Source: Ottelia alismoides
Taxonomy: Eukaryota; Streptophyta; Magnoliopsida; Alismatales; Hydrocharitaceae
Assembly: GCA_037367405.1 (NCBI GenBank)
Contig: JAZKJV010001879.1
Location: forward strand, 124,001 to 188,000
Reading direction: 5' to 3'
DNA length: 64,000 nucleotides
This document shows positions 9,305 through 21,077 of this stretch, in pieces. The notes under the pieces are model-generated. The model searched no databases. It was not told the DNA's origin and saw only the letters and a list, made by a program, of their open reading frames with translations. The translations under genes and the position numbers were made by a program. Position 1 is the stretch's first letter. The number at the start of each line of letters is the position of its first letter.

Positions 9305-12300
9305 TGTGAACGCCCGCTCCTTAACGGATCTGGATACCCGTTTACATATCACCCGTAGTATTATGTTCGCTAAATTATCACATTAGAGTACTGAAAATCA
9401 GGGGAATTTTTTTTTTCTTTTTCATATGTAAGAATGACATTCACAAATTAACTAATAATATGCCACAGGACTACACTATGTCACAATTATATTGCATGAA
9501 TTTCCATAACAATTGGCATGTAACAACAGAAATTGCATTATGTACATGGATCCCAATTATAGCAGAAGAGAAATTAAAAGCACATAATAAATTGAACAAA
9601 CTATAGCATGCGTACCTGATAATTGTAACTGCAAAAGTTGATGTTCAACTCTCCCAATACAACGGTGCAGGTATTTTGCCTGCAATCCATGGAATAGGGA
9701 GAAAAGAACATCAACAAACGTTGAGTACATCTAATTAATTAAAAATAACATGAATTTAGTGGTTCCAAAAGAAAGCAAGTAATTTGGCCTTGACAATTAA
9801 AATTTGAAGCTACTTGCAATAAAACAGGCTTTCAAGTTCTTTGGTATGTAAAACTCCATTCTACTCATCCTACACTAATTACCCATATTAATCATTGATA
9901 TACAACCATCATATGATCCATATTTAAGTCATTGCCTTTCTATTTGAGAATGTGAATGATGAGACTATGATATGATCATTATCTCTATTAAATGCTGATA
10001 TTGATGATTAATAATCTTGTGGATTGATCGTAGTAAGGGTATAGGATGGATCCGGGGTTTTGATTCTTTTCTTGTTGATTTTCTTAAGCTTAGTGGATAG
10101 TCTGTGGTCTTGGTCTAGGTAAGACCTCACACTATGACTCTAAGGTAGTAAGGAAGCCTTAGGGTTGGGGTGCCTCCGTAGGCATGCGGTGGAGTAAAAT
10201 GCATCCTAACTAAGTTCCCAACACGTCCACTAACTATATCTTACAACTATGGTAGTAGTTCGAAGTCTGATAAGGATAATTGTCATGATATGGTCTTTTC
10301 TCTTTGTCAGGGATTATTGGCAGAAAAGTAACTAGTTCAACGGAAACCAACTCAACTGTAACCCAGCTTCCATGTAACCAATTCAACTGAAATTCAGCTT
10401 CATCAAACTTAATTGTGACTCAATCCAATTTCAATGTAACTTTTCCAAATTTAACTGTAACTGATTCAGATGTAGCCCTAGAGGGTTCAGATGTATACAC
10501 GGATGATTCGGATGTAGCATCGCCAAGTCTGTTGGCGAAAAGTAAACAAAACTCAAGCGGTGAGGAAGCCTACAAAAGGCTCTTCCGTCTCGCCCTCTAA
10601 TTGGAAGGCGGTCCATTAGAGGGATAGGTCTACTCCAAAACTACGCCACTGAGACGGGTGAGAGAGACTCTCTAGAAAAGTCGCTCTAAAAGAAAAACCG
10701 GCCCGACCGTACGGGCTCACGAGCTCGAAAAACTAAAACCAAGGGTCCTCCTGCCTAGGCACCCTAAAGAACAAGGGTCAGCGGAACCGGTCTTTAAAAG
10801 AAACCTGTGGATCCCAGAGAGGCGTAAAAACTGCGAGCGCTCGCGAGAAAACCGAGAAAAGACTGGGATCCTAGACCCGCGCACTAGGCGGCCGCTGCCC
10901 TAACTGGGCTTCCTATCTCCCGCCCAGCTGAGGGTCACCGCACCCTCGCGCAGTCAGGTGTAAAGGTCACCATGACCGGCACTCAATATTTATCAATCTT
11001 CATTGGATCACCAACGCTGACTTGATTCATCATCCCTTTTTTTAATCTCTGTTGTGGTTAACCTTACCGATCTAGATATCTTGTCGGCAATTTTATTGAT
11101 AATGATCCATATTTAGTGATTTATACCTAAATGATTGATCACGAGGATTTTCAATCATTGATCATAGATTATTTCTTAATTTAGTGGGCTGCTGATTGAA
11201 TCTAGATTTTCTAAGTGATTTGTATGAGAATACCGTAATGATCTCCTTTTTCAAATCATGAGATCTGAAGTTGGTTATTAGACTTGGATTCGGGTTTGGA
11301 TCAATGGGAAAATCAACAATGCTAGAATAGTATCGAAAATAATAAAATAAACGCAATATGAGTCAATTGTTTCAAGCCATAGAGATTTGAATGGTGGTCG
11401 ATATTAGATAGGTTGGAAAGTGGAGACCCTACTTAAAGCAAATGCTACATCTATTTCCCTTAGTCCAATTATGCAAAGCAAAGCTCCATTGTTCTCGATA
11501 GAGGGAAAGAGTGGATCATGCCTCCTATTCTTTTCCTTATTAGTCACTATGAATTACTTAATTTCAATTTGCCACATGATTTATTGATCCAAGAATCACC
11601 ATTAAGTTTCGATTGCCACTTAATTTTTGATCCAAGAATTACCAAAGTACGATGTTCTTCCTAAATCTCTTTATAGATACAAATATGGATCCATATACAA
11701 TAATATATTGTTATCATTATTAATAAGGTATGAATATTCCTAGTCCCTATTTTTAGTCATGAAAACAATGGCTGATGATGGTCTATTCTTTGGTCATATT
11801 CATGTCAATTTCACCCCAATTCTTCACATTTTTGAGGTACAAAAATAGTGTATAACAATGATCTGAATTTGAGTCCTAATTTATGCAAATTACCCCAAAA
11901 TCTACATAACTAAAGCACGAGTGAGGTGTACATTGTGCTCCTGGTATGGTCTAAAGTCAGAAATCTCATGCTAAGTATACATATCAACACCATTTGTACA
12001 AATTATAAGAATTGTATTATTGAAAATTAATGAGATTAGGCAACATAAATCCCAAATTCTAAGAGATGTTTGCACTTCATTCCAGTTGGTAGTCTTCTAA
12101 CATGCACAAGACATTAAACAATTCCACCCACATATCCATGCTTACAGCTCCTATTTTAAATAGCCTTAATGTATGTTTTTTTTTTTTTCAAATTCTGAAA
12201 TAATAAGCTTGACAATGTCATCTAAGACAAGATAACTAGGACTATTCATATAAGGAGGATATTCTTCCTTGGGACATTCCTCATATATTACAGTCCATTT

Positions 12301-13924
12301 GTCAGTACACAAGGGCTTGTGGTAATATTTCATAATGCCAATGTGGAGGCTTCTTCCACCTGCCACTTTTCTGACTTTATTTAATACGGAACCCACCCTC
12401 ACAATGTATCATTATCACACTTCATTGAGGCATTTCGAACCCCATATTCCCAATAGCAATTTTCTTTAGAATAACAAGATTACAATGTCCATATAAGGTA
12501 CTATGACAATGCCATCAAAGAACTCTGATTCATTCTTCAATTCCACATTTTCCTCATTTCTTCCATACATTGCAACAACAAAAAGAATCAGACGACTATA
12601 TTTAGTGATTTGACTATCAATTGCATTCATGATTTTCTTATCGACATTCTTTCAGTAAAATAGTTTCCTATTGAGATGATTCCAATAATAACCTAATAGA
12701 ACCCTCACGAAGTGTGCCATTCACTCGGACTACCAAGATATCTATGTGGTGAAAACTAAGACTAGGAATTTGCCACAAAATCAAAGAACCATTTTAACCA
12801 GGACTCTCTAACCAGTGAACATGTTAAAATAAAATTTAATACTAAGTCAGTGCATGCATGGAAGGCAGCAAGAGAATGGGGGAGATTGTACCTTTAGATC
12901 TTCAAAATTGGATGAAAGGCTTGCATCAAATAGCAGCACTTTCATCAGCTAAAATCTATCAACTGTCTGCTGCATGCAGCAGCAGAAGATGGCTCTTCCA
13001 GGTGTTTTTGGACAGTTGTTATGGCTGCTACAGGGGCTTCAACACCTACAATCTTTGCTGGAATTGGATCTCCATCAACTTGGGAGAAGGGAGCAGCAAG
13101 GAGTTGCTGCTCAGGAGCAGAAATATATCTCTACTTGAGGATGTTTGGCAGCAACAAAGGCTCCAGGCAGCTGTAGCTGCAGCAGGGAAAAAGCTCCAGC
13201 AATTTGATAAGAAATGGGAATTGGATTTGGCTTCTCGGTGGAACTTTGGGGGAAAGGAATTGGGAGAGATTTAGAGGAGATAGGTGGTATAAATAAGGAG
13301 GAGAGGTGCCTTTGGTGTTGCCAAATGTAGGAAGAAAAATAGCCAAATGGAGGGAAAAGATCCTGACGTGGAAAGGATTAGCAGACTGTTGTCTGCTCTT
13401 AAAAAAATATTATTTTTTTTATTATTATTTTTTTTTAACAATAGCTCTATTATGTCTGGAAAATGAAAGTTGACCGTGTACGCACATCGGATGTCGGATT
13501 TTGGTGTACAATAGCTCGTTTCGATCGTCTCTGAATGACGATCAAAATGAGTATAATATTCATATACTTTCGGTCGGGTTTTGAATACCCGCAATTTTCG
13601 GATACGGCTTTTGTCTAAGAATAAATTTTGTAATTTAAAATATCATATGACCTCCGATTGACGAACGGTCGATTCCGTTGGTCTTGTATCGTCGAATCGG
13701 ATCTAATGACGGTCTCGGCTTGTTTCGCGGTTTCCGAATTTGCGTCGCGGCTTTTCACGGCGCGCGTTACGGATTGACTGATTTTTGGTCGATTTCTCCC
13801 GAACAACTTTTGATTCACGATTAATTGATCGTTTTAAGTTGTTTAGCATTGACCGATAATGTTTTTGGGTTCATTAGACCCAAAATCGGACGACTTCGGG
13901 TTTGATTGGAAACCGGATGTTACA
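9305..13924 (-). repeat. Element A 5' LTR (4.62 kb)
   Basis: Second copy of the LTR, offset 8335 bp from the first (8334 after a one-base deletion in the T run near 13425). In transcription sense this is the promoter copy: TATA-like TTATTTATA near 13290 lies about 630 bp from the LTR start, leaving almost 4 kb of R-U5. It carries the second copy of the galactosyltransferase fragment and of the GC-rich block (about 10525-10980). Confidence 0.95.
12105..12665 (-). pseudogene. Second copy of the captured GT31 galactosyltransferase fragment
   Basis: Exact duplicate, by LTR duplication, of the fragment at 3770-4330. The open stretch is 12402-12166, containing KYYHKPL and YPPYMN. In this 5' LTR copy the fragment lies downstream of the LTR promoter in sense orientation, so it could be transcribed with the element, inside the putative LTR intron. 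Confidence 0.8.
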
Positions 13925-13929
13925 GTATT

Positions 13930-14734
13930 TATTGATGATGTGCTGACATATTCACGAAATGAATGAGATCATGCAAATGATCTGAGGATTGTCTTAGATA
14001 CATTACGAAAGCACAAGCTATATGCTAAGCTGAGCAAGTGCGAGTTCTGGTTATCCCATGTCTCATTTCTTGGGCATGTCATTTCTGGAGCAGGCATCGC
14101 AGTTGATCCTGCGAAGATTGAGGCAATTATGTCTCGGGAGCATCCCAAGACAATTACCCAGATTCAGAGCTTCCTCGGATTAGAGGGCTATTACAGACGC
14201 TTTGTCAGCGGATTTTTTCGAGTTGTTCACCCTCTGACACAATTGACGCAGAAGGGAGTTCCATTCATTTGGGATGATTCATGCGAGTAGGCCTTTAGGA
14301 CACTGAAGGAGAGATTGACTACAACGCCTATTCTTGCTCTTCATTCAGGCACTTAGGACTATGCAGTATACACAGATGCATCTGGAGAAGGTCTAGGAGT
14401 GGTGTTAATGCAGAGAGGTTATGTGATTGCTTAGGCATCACATCAGTTGAGACCGCATGAGCGGAACTACGCCACACATGACTTGGAGTTGGCGGCATTT
14501 GTCTTCACTTTGAAGATCTGGCACCACTATCTTTATGGAGTGAACTTCGAGATTTTCACTGATCACAAGAGTTTGAAGTACATATTTGATCAGAAGGAGC
14601 TGAACATGAGACAACGTACATGGCTCGAGCTATTGAAGGAATATGACTGTACGATCTCTTACCATCTCGGTAAGGGAAACGTAGCGGCAGATGCGCTTAG
14701 CAGGAGAGCTCATGCAGAGGGTATGGAGAACTAG
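13930..14734 (+). pseudogene. Gypsy element B, reverse transcriptase end and RNase H
   Basis: Continues the RT interrupted at 969. The first codons give the catalytic FIDDVL box, followed by [35 protein letters not shown] and the RNase H domain: [39 protein letters not shown] and ADALSRRAH. The catalytic acids of RNase H are kept here. A stop at about 14288 (GAG to TAG in the DDSCE word), another at about 14356 and one more near 14430 make the copy non-functional. RT and RNase H copy the element RNA into DNA. Confidence 0.88.
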
Positions 14735-15989
14735 CTATACACATGGGATGTGCTCGCAGCTTTGACCGATTGGCATCCTCAGGAGAGCGCATCCATTTCT
14801 ACCGTTGTGCCTCTACGATTCAGCAGTTTCTGGGATCCTATAGTAGAAAGGCTAGAAATCAGATCCTTGGATCCGAGACAGATACATGCATGCCGTCAAG
14901 GACGAGATTGACGTCTTTGTTGTGACAGAGTCTATTTTGTGGAAAGCTGGCAGGGTCGTTGTACCTAATGGTGTGCAGTTATGCAGCGGCATTCTCGATG
15001 AGGAATACAACTCACGATTATCGATTCATCCCGGCAGCACAAAGATGTATCGTGATCTGCGTCGACATTTCTGGTGGGACGGAATGGGGCGCGATGCATA
15101 ACCTGTCAGATGGTTAAGGCCGAGCACAGGACACCACCAGGGCTATTACAGTCTCTCCCTATTCTTGAGTAGAAGTGGGAGAGTATCTCTATGGATTTTA
15201 TCATCGATTTGATGAAGACACCAGGTTGCTATGATTCTATTTGGGTTGTTGTTCATAGGTTGACCAAGTCAACCCATTTCATACCTCGTCAGCATGACCT
15301 ATATATCATCCAGATTGGCCAGGCTATATGTGCATAATATCATCAGACTTCATGGTATACCACGTGAGATGGTGTCTGACAGAGACTCGAGGTTTACGTC
15401 GCATTATTGGCATCGGTTCACGTCAGCACTCCAGAGAGCTGAAGATTCTACATACCATCCGCAGACCGACGGACAGAGTGAGCGCACCGTTCAGGTGCTT
15501 GAGGATTTATTTCGCGCATGTACTTTAGAGTGGAAAGGGTCCTGGAAGGACCATCTGCCATTGGTTGAATTCACGTACAATAACTACCATTCCAGTATCG
15601 GCATGGCACCATTCGAAGCCTTATACGGGCGGAGATGCCTCGCACCTCTCAGTTGACGTGAGGTAGGTGATCATGCTCTATATTCCATGGATCTCTTGGA
15701 GGAGACTGCGAGAGTTGTTGATCTAGTGAGGCAGAAGCTTCTGATGGCACAAAGCTGCCGGAAAAGCTATACGGACCGTCAGAGAAGAGATTTGGAATTT
15801 CAGGTATCCAATCCCCTTCTCTTACTCCTTTTGCAACATGACTTGATAAGTTTTAGCTTAATATGAACAAATTTCCTGTAAATACAGGTAAAAGATTGGG
15901 TATTCCTCCGAGTATCTCCCATGAAGGGAATACAGAGATTTGACGTTCATGGCAAGCTGGCGTCATGATATGTTTGTCCATTTGAGATT
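14735..15989 (+). pseudogene. Gypsy element B integrase
   Basis: After RNase H comes the integrase zinc-binding end ([27 protein letters not shown], about 15000-15090), then the catalytic core in shifted frames: STHFIP and a RLHGIPREMVSDRDSRFTSHYW block (15340-15410, holding the second catalytic Asp), STYHPQTDGQSERTVQVLEDLFRAC (catalytic Glu) and FTYNNYHSSIGMAPFEALYGRRC (to 15640). Frameshifts near 15100 and 15300 and a stop at 15654 kill it. Integrase inserts the DNA copy into the host chromosome. Confidence 0.85.
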
Positions 15990-16310
15990 CTAGCTAGAGT
16001 GGTGAAGGTGGCATACCGGGTTGACTTTCCTCCACATCTTTCGGGTATTCACGACGTATTTCATATATCCAACCTGAGAAAGTATGTGCATGTTCCTCGA
16101 CACGTCATCAGCTACGAGAATCTTGACGTAGAGCCAGATTTGACAAATGAAGAGAGGCCATTGCAGATACTAGACAACACTGTGAAGAAGCTTCGCAGCA
16201 AGGAGATTCCATTGGTCAAGGTGTTGTGGCACTGACATGGTGTCAAAGGGACGACGTGGAAGACCGAAGCGGACATGCGGGCACGATACCCACGACTTTT
16301 CTCAGGTAAT
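15990..16310 (+). pseudogene. Gypsy element B chromodomain tail
   Basis: 15999-16235 reads VDFPPHLSGIHDVFHISNL, HVISYENLDVEPDL, LQILDNTVKKLRSKEIPLVKVLW, the C-terminal integrase chromodomain. A TGA replaces the Arg codon after LWH, and a frame change follows before ADMRARYPRLF. This tail is typical of Tekay/Del-type chromoviruses. Confidence 0.85.
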
Positions 16311-16359
16311 CATTAAAAGAAGCATATTTAATCATTTACATATTAAAAGAATATGGCTT

Positions 16360-16489
16360 GTTTTCCCTTTGAGGTTTTTATGGGTTCAAAAACCTTTGAG
16401 ATTTTTATGGCCAGATGGAATCCAAACAAGATATGCGGGAACCTTAACTCGAGTCTCGAGGATGCGACTCCCATTGAGGTTTTTATATT
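16360..16489 (+). promoter_or_regulatory. Element B plus-strand priming region
   Basis: Three versions of the motif tttgaggtttttat lie in front of the 3' LTR (near 16367, 16398 with one change, and 16474). An imperfect hairpin around 16451-16470 precedes the last copy, as in A and C. Confidence 0.55.
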
Positions 16490-16715
16490 TGTAACATCTG
16501 GATCCGCATAAACCTGAACCCGACCCGATTAGAGTCCGTTTAACCCAGTAAAATTATCAGACAATATTAAATAACTTAAATCGATCAATTGATCGTGAAT
16601 CAAAAGTCGTTCATGAGAAATCGACTAAAAATCGATCGCATCGTAATGTGTGCCTTAGAAAAGCCGCGACACAAATTCAGAAACCCCGAAACAAATCAAG
16701 ACCGTCATAAAATCC
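16490..16715 (+). repeat. Element B 3' LTR, first segment
   Basis: Starts TGTAACATCTGGATCCGCA right after the priming region and runs until copia element D interrupts it. The last five bases (aatcc, 16711-16715) are the target duplication of D. The LTR resumes at 21838. Confidence 0.9.
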
Positions 16716-16858
16716 TGTTGGGAAAAATGAGCAAGTTGTTTATTCCATAAGCCCTAGGCTCTCTTATATAGGAGAGTAGCCTATGGGTAAATTACATAAA
16801 GCATGTAACTGGAAATAAAAATAACAGAAAGATACAGAAACAACTATATGCGTTAACA
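16716..16858 (-). repeat. Element D 3' LTR (143 bp)
   Basis: Plus strand begins TGTTGGG and ends GTTAACA; the sense strand therefore reads TGTTAACG...CCCAACA. Contains CTCCTATATAAGAG (minus, 16761-16774), a clear TATA box. Identical to 21690-21832. Confidence 0.97.
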
Positions 16859-16870
16859 CTCGCCCTCAAG
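16859..16870 (-). promoter_or_regulatory. Element D polypurine tract
   Basis: Minus strand CTTGAGGGCGAG directly before the 3' LTR. Together with the stop codon at 16866-16868 it overlaps the end of the gag-pol ORF. Confidence 0.8.
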
Positions 16871-19800
16871 ATGGAGCATAGATATCGATCATGCTCAGCT
16901 TGGATGCGCACTTCTGGAATGGGCCTCGTAGTAGTGCCTTGGTGAATATATCCGCTGTTTGATTTTCTGAGGCAACATGAGATGTAGCAATGAACTCCTT
17001 CTGAATCATGTCACGTATAAAGTGACAGTCAACCTCAATGTGCTTGGTCCGCTCATGGAATGCTGGGTTGTTTGCAATGAACAAAGCTGCCTGATTATCA
17101 CACTCCAAGGTCATATGAAGTGGTACATGTAGACATAGGTCTGTAAGTACACTTTTCACCCACATCATCTCTGTGGTAGCCTGAGCGATAGCCCTATATT
17201 CAGATTCAGCACTAGATCTAGCTACCATCGTCTGTTTCTTGCTCCTCCATGAGACTAGAGCATCTCCAACATAGACTGCAAACCCTGAGGTGGACTTCCT
17301 GTCCTTGGGACATCTTGCATAGTCTGCATCCACACATGCTGAGATAGAAATCCCTTTCCCCTTCTTAAATAGCAAACCTGCACCTGGAGATGATTTGAGA
17401 TATCTAAGAATCATTTGTATTGCATCCATATGAACCTGACGTGGTTGCTCCATGAACTGGCTCACACTACTCACTGCAAATGATATATATGGTCTAGTGA
17501 TCGTGACATACAACAGTTTGCCTACCAGTTCTCTGTATCTTCTCCTGTCCACCTCCTCTGTGTCATCATCATAAAGCTTCATGCTGGGATCCATTGGTGT
17601 CGTAGCAGGCCGACACGCAAGCATACCTGTTTCACTCAACAGATCTGTAACATATTTCCTCTGCGACATTACTAATCCATACGGATTTCTAGCAAATTCC
17701 AGCCCCAGAAAATATCTAAGGACTCCAAGATCCTTAGTGACAAATTCGGTTCCCAGCTTTTCTTTCGCCTGCTTTATGCCCTGCTCATCATCTCCTGTAA
17801 TCAAGATGTCATCTACATAAACCATGATTGCAATAATATCTCTAGCAGTCTTCTGTACAAACAAGGAATGATCAGCATTGGAGCGTTTGTATCCTTGTTT
17901 CTCAAAGAGGTCTGAGAGCTTCTGAAACCATGATCTGGGGCTCTGCTTAAGGCCATAGATAGCCTTATGTAATCTGCATACCTTGGAACACTCTCCCTCA
18001 ACAGCAAAACCGGGTGGCTGTTGCATATAGAGTTCCTCCTGCAAATCTCCATATAAGAATGCGTTCTTCACATCCAGCTGATACAGTGGCCAGTCTCTAG
18101 TAACTGCAACTGACAACAAGATCCAGAGAGTGGAATGACGGGCTACTGGCGAGAATGTGTCAAGGAAATCCACCCCGTATGTCTGTGTAAAGCCACGTGC
18201 AACAAGACGTGCCTTGTATCTATCAATAGAACCATCTGCATTGTGCTTCACTGTAAACACCCACTTACAGCTCACCGGGGTCACATCTGGAGGTATAGGA
18301 ACTAGACTCCAAGTTCCTCTGGACTGAAGTGCCGCCATTTCTTCCTCCATTGCTAGCCGCCATCTACTATCCTGCAGAGCATCTTGATAATTCCGTGGAA
18401 TATCTACAGCTGACAGGGCCACCACAAATGTCCTGAAATCCCCAGATAGTCTCTCAAGAGACACAGAGGCTGACAAGGGATATGTAACACAGCTCCTCTT
18501 CGATTTGCGTATAGCAATGGGAACATCTAAATCTGCTGTAGCCTCATCTGGCCCCTGCAACATATCCTGCTCAGAAATATCATTAGATCCATCAATAGAA
18601 ATATTTTCATTACATACCATAGGCGAGCTAGGAGACGAGTCATGACCATGAGCGGGAGGAGGCTTGCAGGTATAATGGAACGGTAGCGGTGAGACAAGTA
18701 TATGTGGTGGTGGCGGTGGTGGTGGTGGTGACGGTGGTGATGGTGATGACGGCATTGGAGGTGGTGGTGTCATGTATATGACATCAGTAGATAGAGGTGG
18801 TAGCTGCTGGTCTCCCGAGGCTGAAAAATACATAACAGATTCAAAAAATGTAACATCTGCACTGACCATATACCGTCGACGTAGAGGATCAAAACACTTG
18901 TACTTCTTTTGAGTTCTGGAGTACCCAACGAAAACACACTTGACAGCCCTAGGAGAGAGCTTGTCAGTACCAGACGACAACTGATGGACAAAGGCAACTG
19001 AACCAAACACACGAGGAGTAAGAGTGAACAGATCCTTCCCGGGATGGATGAGGGAAAACGGAATCTGTTCATTCAATAAAGAAGAAGGCATACGATTGAT
19101 TAGGTAACATGCAGTGAGAACTGCATCACCCCAGTAAGAGTAGGGAACATGACTCTGTATAAGAAGTGATCTTGTGACATCAAGAAGGTGGCGATGTTTC
19201 CTTTCAGCAATTCCATTTTGTTGAGATGTATGAGCACATGATGTTTGGAGAACAATCCCTTCTGAGGAGTAATAATTGGCAAGGACATTTGTGCACAGTT
19301 CTAAAGCATTATCACCTCTCACAGACTTCACAGATGTGGAGAAAACATTTTGAATTTCATTCAGAAAATGGATAATGATATTTCCTGCTTCAGATTTATT
19401 TTTCATCAAAAATACCCATGACACACGAGAAAAATCATCCACAAATACTATATAAAATATGTGTCCCTGATGATCAGGTACACGACTCGGACCCCAAACA
19501 TCAATATGAAATAACTCGAACTTGGAGGTACTACTCCGACCTGGACGACTGGGAAAGGTCGACCTATGATGCTTTCCCAACTGACACGCCTCACATTGGA
19601 TAGGTGTGTGAGGAAGACCATAACGTAACACGCGACGCAACTTCTGAAGCGGTAGATGTCCAAAGCGCAGATACCACAATAAAGGAGATACTGGTCCAGT
19701 GGGAATGGATGAGGGTCCAACGAAGGGGGTCTGATTCAGGCGGTAGAGGCCTCCTTGCTCATAGCCACGACCAATCACGTTGCCCGTATGGATGTCCTGA

Positions 19801-21077
19801 AAAATCAAAGAAGATGGATCAAAAATTGCCCGACAATGTAGATCCTTCATAATCTGACTAATTGACAACAAATTCATTGAAAAATCAGGTGCATGTAGCA
19901 CATTCTTGAGCTGCATAGAAGATGTCAATCGAATCTCCCCCTGACCAGTGATGGGGGAATGTGTACCATTAGCAATTACTACTGTTCGGCCTGGAGGAAT
20001 CTGAGTGTATCCTGTAAGTAAATTCTGGTCGCCACATAGGTGATGTGTAGCGCCCGAGTCCATAATCCATGGTAATGTATCTGATCTACTGGTAAATGCA
20101 AGTATGCTACCTGAAGCACTGGTCGACGCAGAGGCAGAAGCAGCAGCATCAGATTGACTCTCAGTAGTCGATGCTGGACCAGATGGGGGAATAATGCCCC
20201 TCAGACGGGCAACTAGATCGTCGAACCGCTGATCTAAAGTAGCAGCAGATGGAGGCTCTATCTGCTTAGCGACTCGTGCAGATGCAGGAAATCCATGCTT
20301 CGAATAGCATGTGTCTTCATTGTGTCCTACACGATGACAGTAGGTACATGTTGGCCTAGTACGGCCACCTCTTCCATGGGGTCCACGTCCACGGTCCTGA
20401 TGATGAAATCCGCGACCCTTGTTAGCTGCCATGACTGAAGTATTCTGATTCGTAGCCGTGGAAGGAACTGTGATCCGACTCAGTCTATGGAAAGCTTCCT
20501 CCATGGGAGGAATAGTAGAGTCGGCCAAAATCTGTGATCGTGCCGCCTCATACTCTGGATCGAGTGCAGCTAGGAACACGCCCACCATCGTCGCGTTCCT
20601 ATATGTCTTCTGTTGTTCTGGCGTGGCTGTCAAGGGCATGAAGCTGTAGAGCTTCTCAAACATCCCTCTCAGTGATGTATAGAGAGAATGAAGAGGGCGA
20701 CCATTCTGCTTGATAGTGAATATATCATGCTGGAGTTGCAGAATCTTTGTCTCGTTCTTCGCCTGTGAATATGTAGCTGCCAGAATGTCCAACATATCCT
20801 TCACCGTGGGTTGATGTAGAATGTCATTGGCAATCTCAATTGCCAACGTACCGGATAGCCAAACTTTGAGGTATGCGTCATCAGCCTCCCAAGAGGCATT
20901 GGTTCCAGTCTTCTCAGCAGACTTTGGTTCGGTAAGAATGTGCTTCTTACCCGTTGACTTCATCATGCTCATGAACTGCATTGCCCACAGTTCATAGTTG
21001 GTACCGTCCATCTTTACAATAGGCGCTGGACCACGAAAGGCGCCAATGGATGGGATATCCGTCTTGCTTTCTGACAT
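16866..21077 (-). CDS. Copia gag-pol polyprotein, 1403 residues, intact
   Basis: One open frame for all retrotransposition proteins, in copia order. Gag: UBN2-type capsid, residues 1-220, starting MSESKTDIPSI. CCHC zinc knuckle: CTYCHRVGHNEDTC, about 244-257. Protease: WIMDSGATHH, about 337-346 (catalytic DSG). Integrase: zinc finger (HLPLQK...CEACQLGKHH) about 474-504, catalytic D526, D589 and E625 with 35 residues between the last two. A proline-rich linker of about 30 residues follows (768-796). Reverse transcriptase: about 905-1150, with D1002 and the YVDD box at 1087-1090. RNase H: about 1250-1370, with DADYA, SSAESEY, DNQAA and KHIEVDCHFIRD. Length is normal for copia. The start was chosen because the first ATG after the leader gives the family's usual gag N-terminus, shared with element H. 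One oddity: RPYISF where relatives have RPDISF in the RT thumb. Confidence 0.97.
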   Translation of the reverse strand: MSESKTDIPSIGAFRGPAPIVKMDGTNYELWAMQFMSMMKSTGKKHILTEPKSAEKTGTNASWEADDAYLKVWLSGTLAIEIANDILHQPTVKDMLDILAATYSQAKNETKILQLQHDIFTIKQNGRPLHSLYTSLRGMFEKLYSFMPLTATPEQQKTYRNATMVGVFLAALDPEYEAARSQILADSTIPPMEEAFHRLSRITVPSTATNQNTSVMAANKGRGFHHQDRGRGPHGRGGRTRPTCTYCHRVGHNEDTCYSKHGFPASARVAKQIEPPSAATLDQRFDDLVARLRGIIPPSGPASTTESQSDAAASASASTSASGSILAFTSRSDTLPWIMDSGATHHLCGDQNLLTGYTQIPPGRTVVIANGTHSPITGQGEIRLTSSMQLKNVLHAPDFSMNLLSISQIMKDLHCRAIFDPSSLIFQDIHTGNVIGRGYEQGGLYRLNQTPFVGPSSIPTGPVSPLLWYLRFGHLPLQKLRRVLRYGLPHTPIQCEACQLGKHHRSTFPSRPGRSSTSKFELFHIDVWGPSRVPDHQGHIFYIVFVDDFSRVSWVFLMKNKSEAGNIIIHFLNEIQNVFSTSVKSVRGDNALELCTNVLANYYSSEGIVLQTSCAHTSQQNGIAERKHRHLLDVTRSLLIQSHVPYSYWGDAVLTACYLINRMPSSLLNEQIPFSLIHPGKDLFTLTPRVFGSVAFVHQLSSGTDKLSPRAVKCVFVGYSRTQKKYKCFDPLRRRYMVSADVTFFESVMYFSASGDQQLPPLSTDVIYMTPPPPMPSSPSPPSPPPPPPPPHILVSPLPFHYTCKPPPAHGHDSSPSSPMVCNENISIDGSNDISEQDMLQGPDEATADLDVPIAIRKSKRSCVTYPLSASVSLERLSGDFRTFVVALSAVDIPRNYQDALQDSRWRLAMEEEMAALQSRGTWSLVPIPPDVTPVSCKWVFTVKHNADGSIDRYKARLVARGFTQTYGVDFLDTFSPVARHSTLWILLSVAVTRDWPLYQLDVKNAFLYGDLQEELYMQQPPGFAVEGECSKVCRLHKAIYGLKQSPRSWFQKLSDLFEKQGYKRSNADHSLFVQKTARDIIAIMVYVDDILITGDDEQGIKQAKEKLGTEFVTKDLGVLRYFLGLEFARNPYGLVMSQRKYVTDLLSETGMLACRPATTPMDPSMKLYDDDTEEVDRRRYRELVGKLLYVTITRPYISFAVSSVSQFMEQPRQVHMDAIQMILRYLKSSPGAGLLFKKGKGISISACVDADYARCPKDRKSTSGFAVYVGDALVSWRSKKQTMVARSSAESEYRAIAQATTEMMWVKSVLTDLCLHVPLHMTLECDNQAALFIANNPAFHERTKHIEVDCHFIRDMIQKEFIATSHVASENQTADIFTKALLRGPFQKCASKLSMIDIYAPS

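Larger units (their letters stand above)
970..13924 (-). mobile_element. Element A: young gag-less gypsy retrotransposon with giant LTRs
   Basis: Complete insertion inside the RT of element B. It begins TGTGAACG and ends GATGTTACA on the plus strand, with the 5 bp target duplication gtatt at 965-969 and 13925-13929. Transcription sense is minus. The two LTRs (970-5590 and 9305-13924) are 4621 and 4620 bp and appear identical except for one base and one indel in a T/A run near 5090. The internal part is only 3714 bp: primer site, about 500 bp leader, then broken protease, RT, RNase H, integrase and chromodomain, with no gag. Such similar LTRs mean recent insertion. The dead, gag-less coding region means that the proteins came from elsewhere. 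The size plan resembles LARD elements. Confidence 0.95.

Noticed and set aside
970..13924. Assembly error as the reason for the two identical 4.62 kb blocks
   Set aside because: Perfect target duplication, primer site beside one block, priming region beside the other and a unique internal part all fit a real LTR element.
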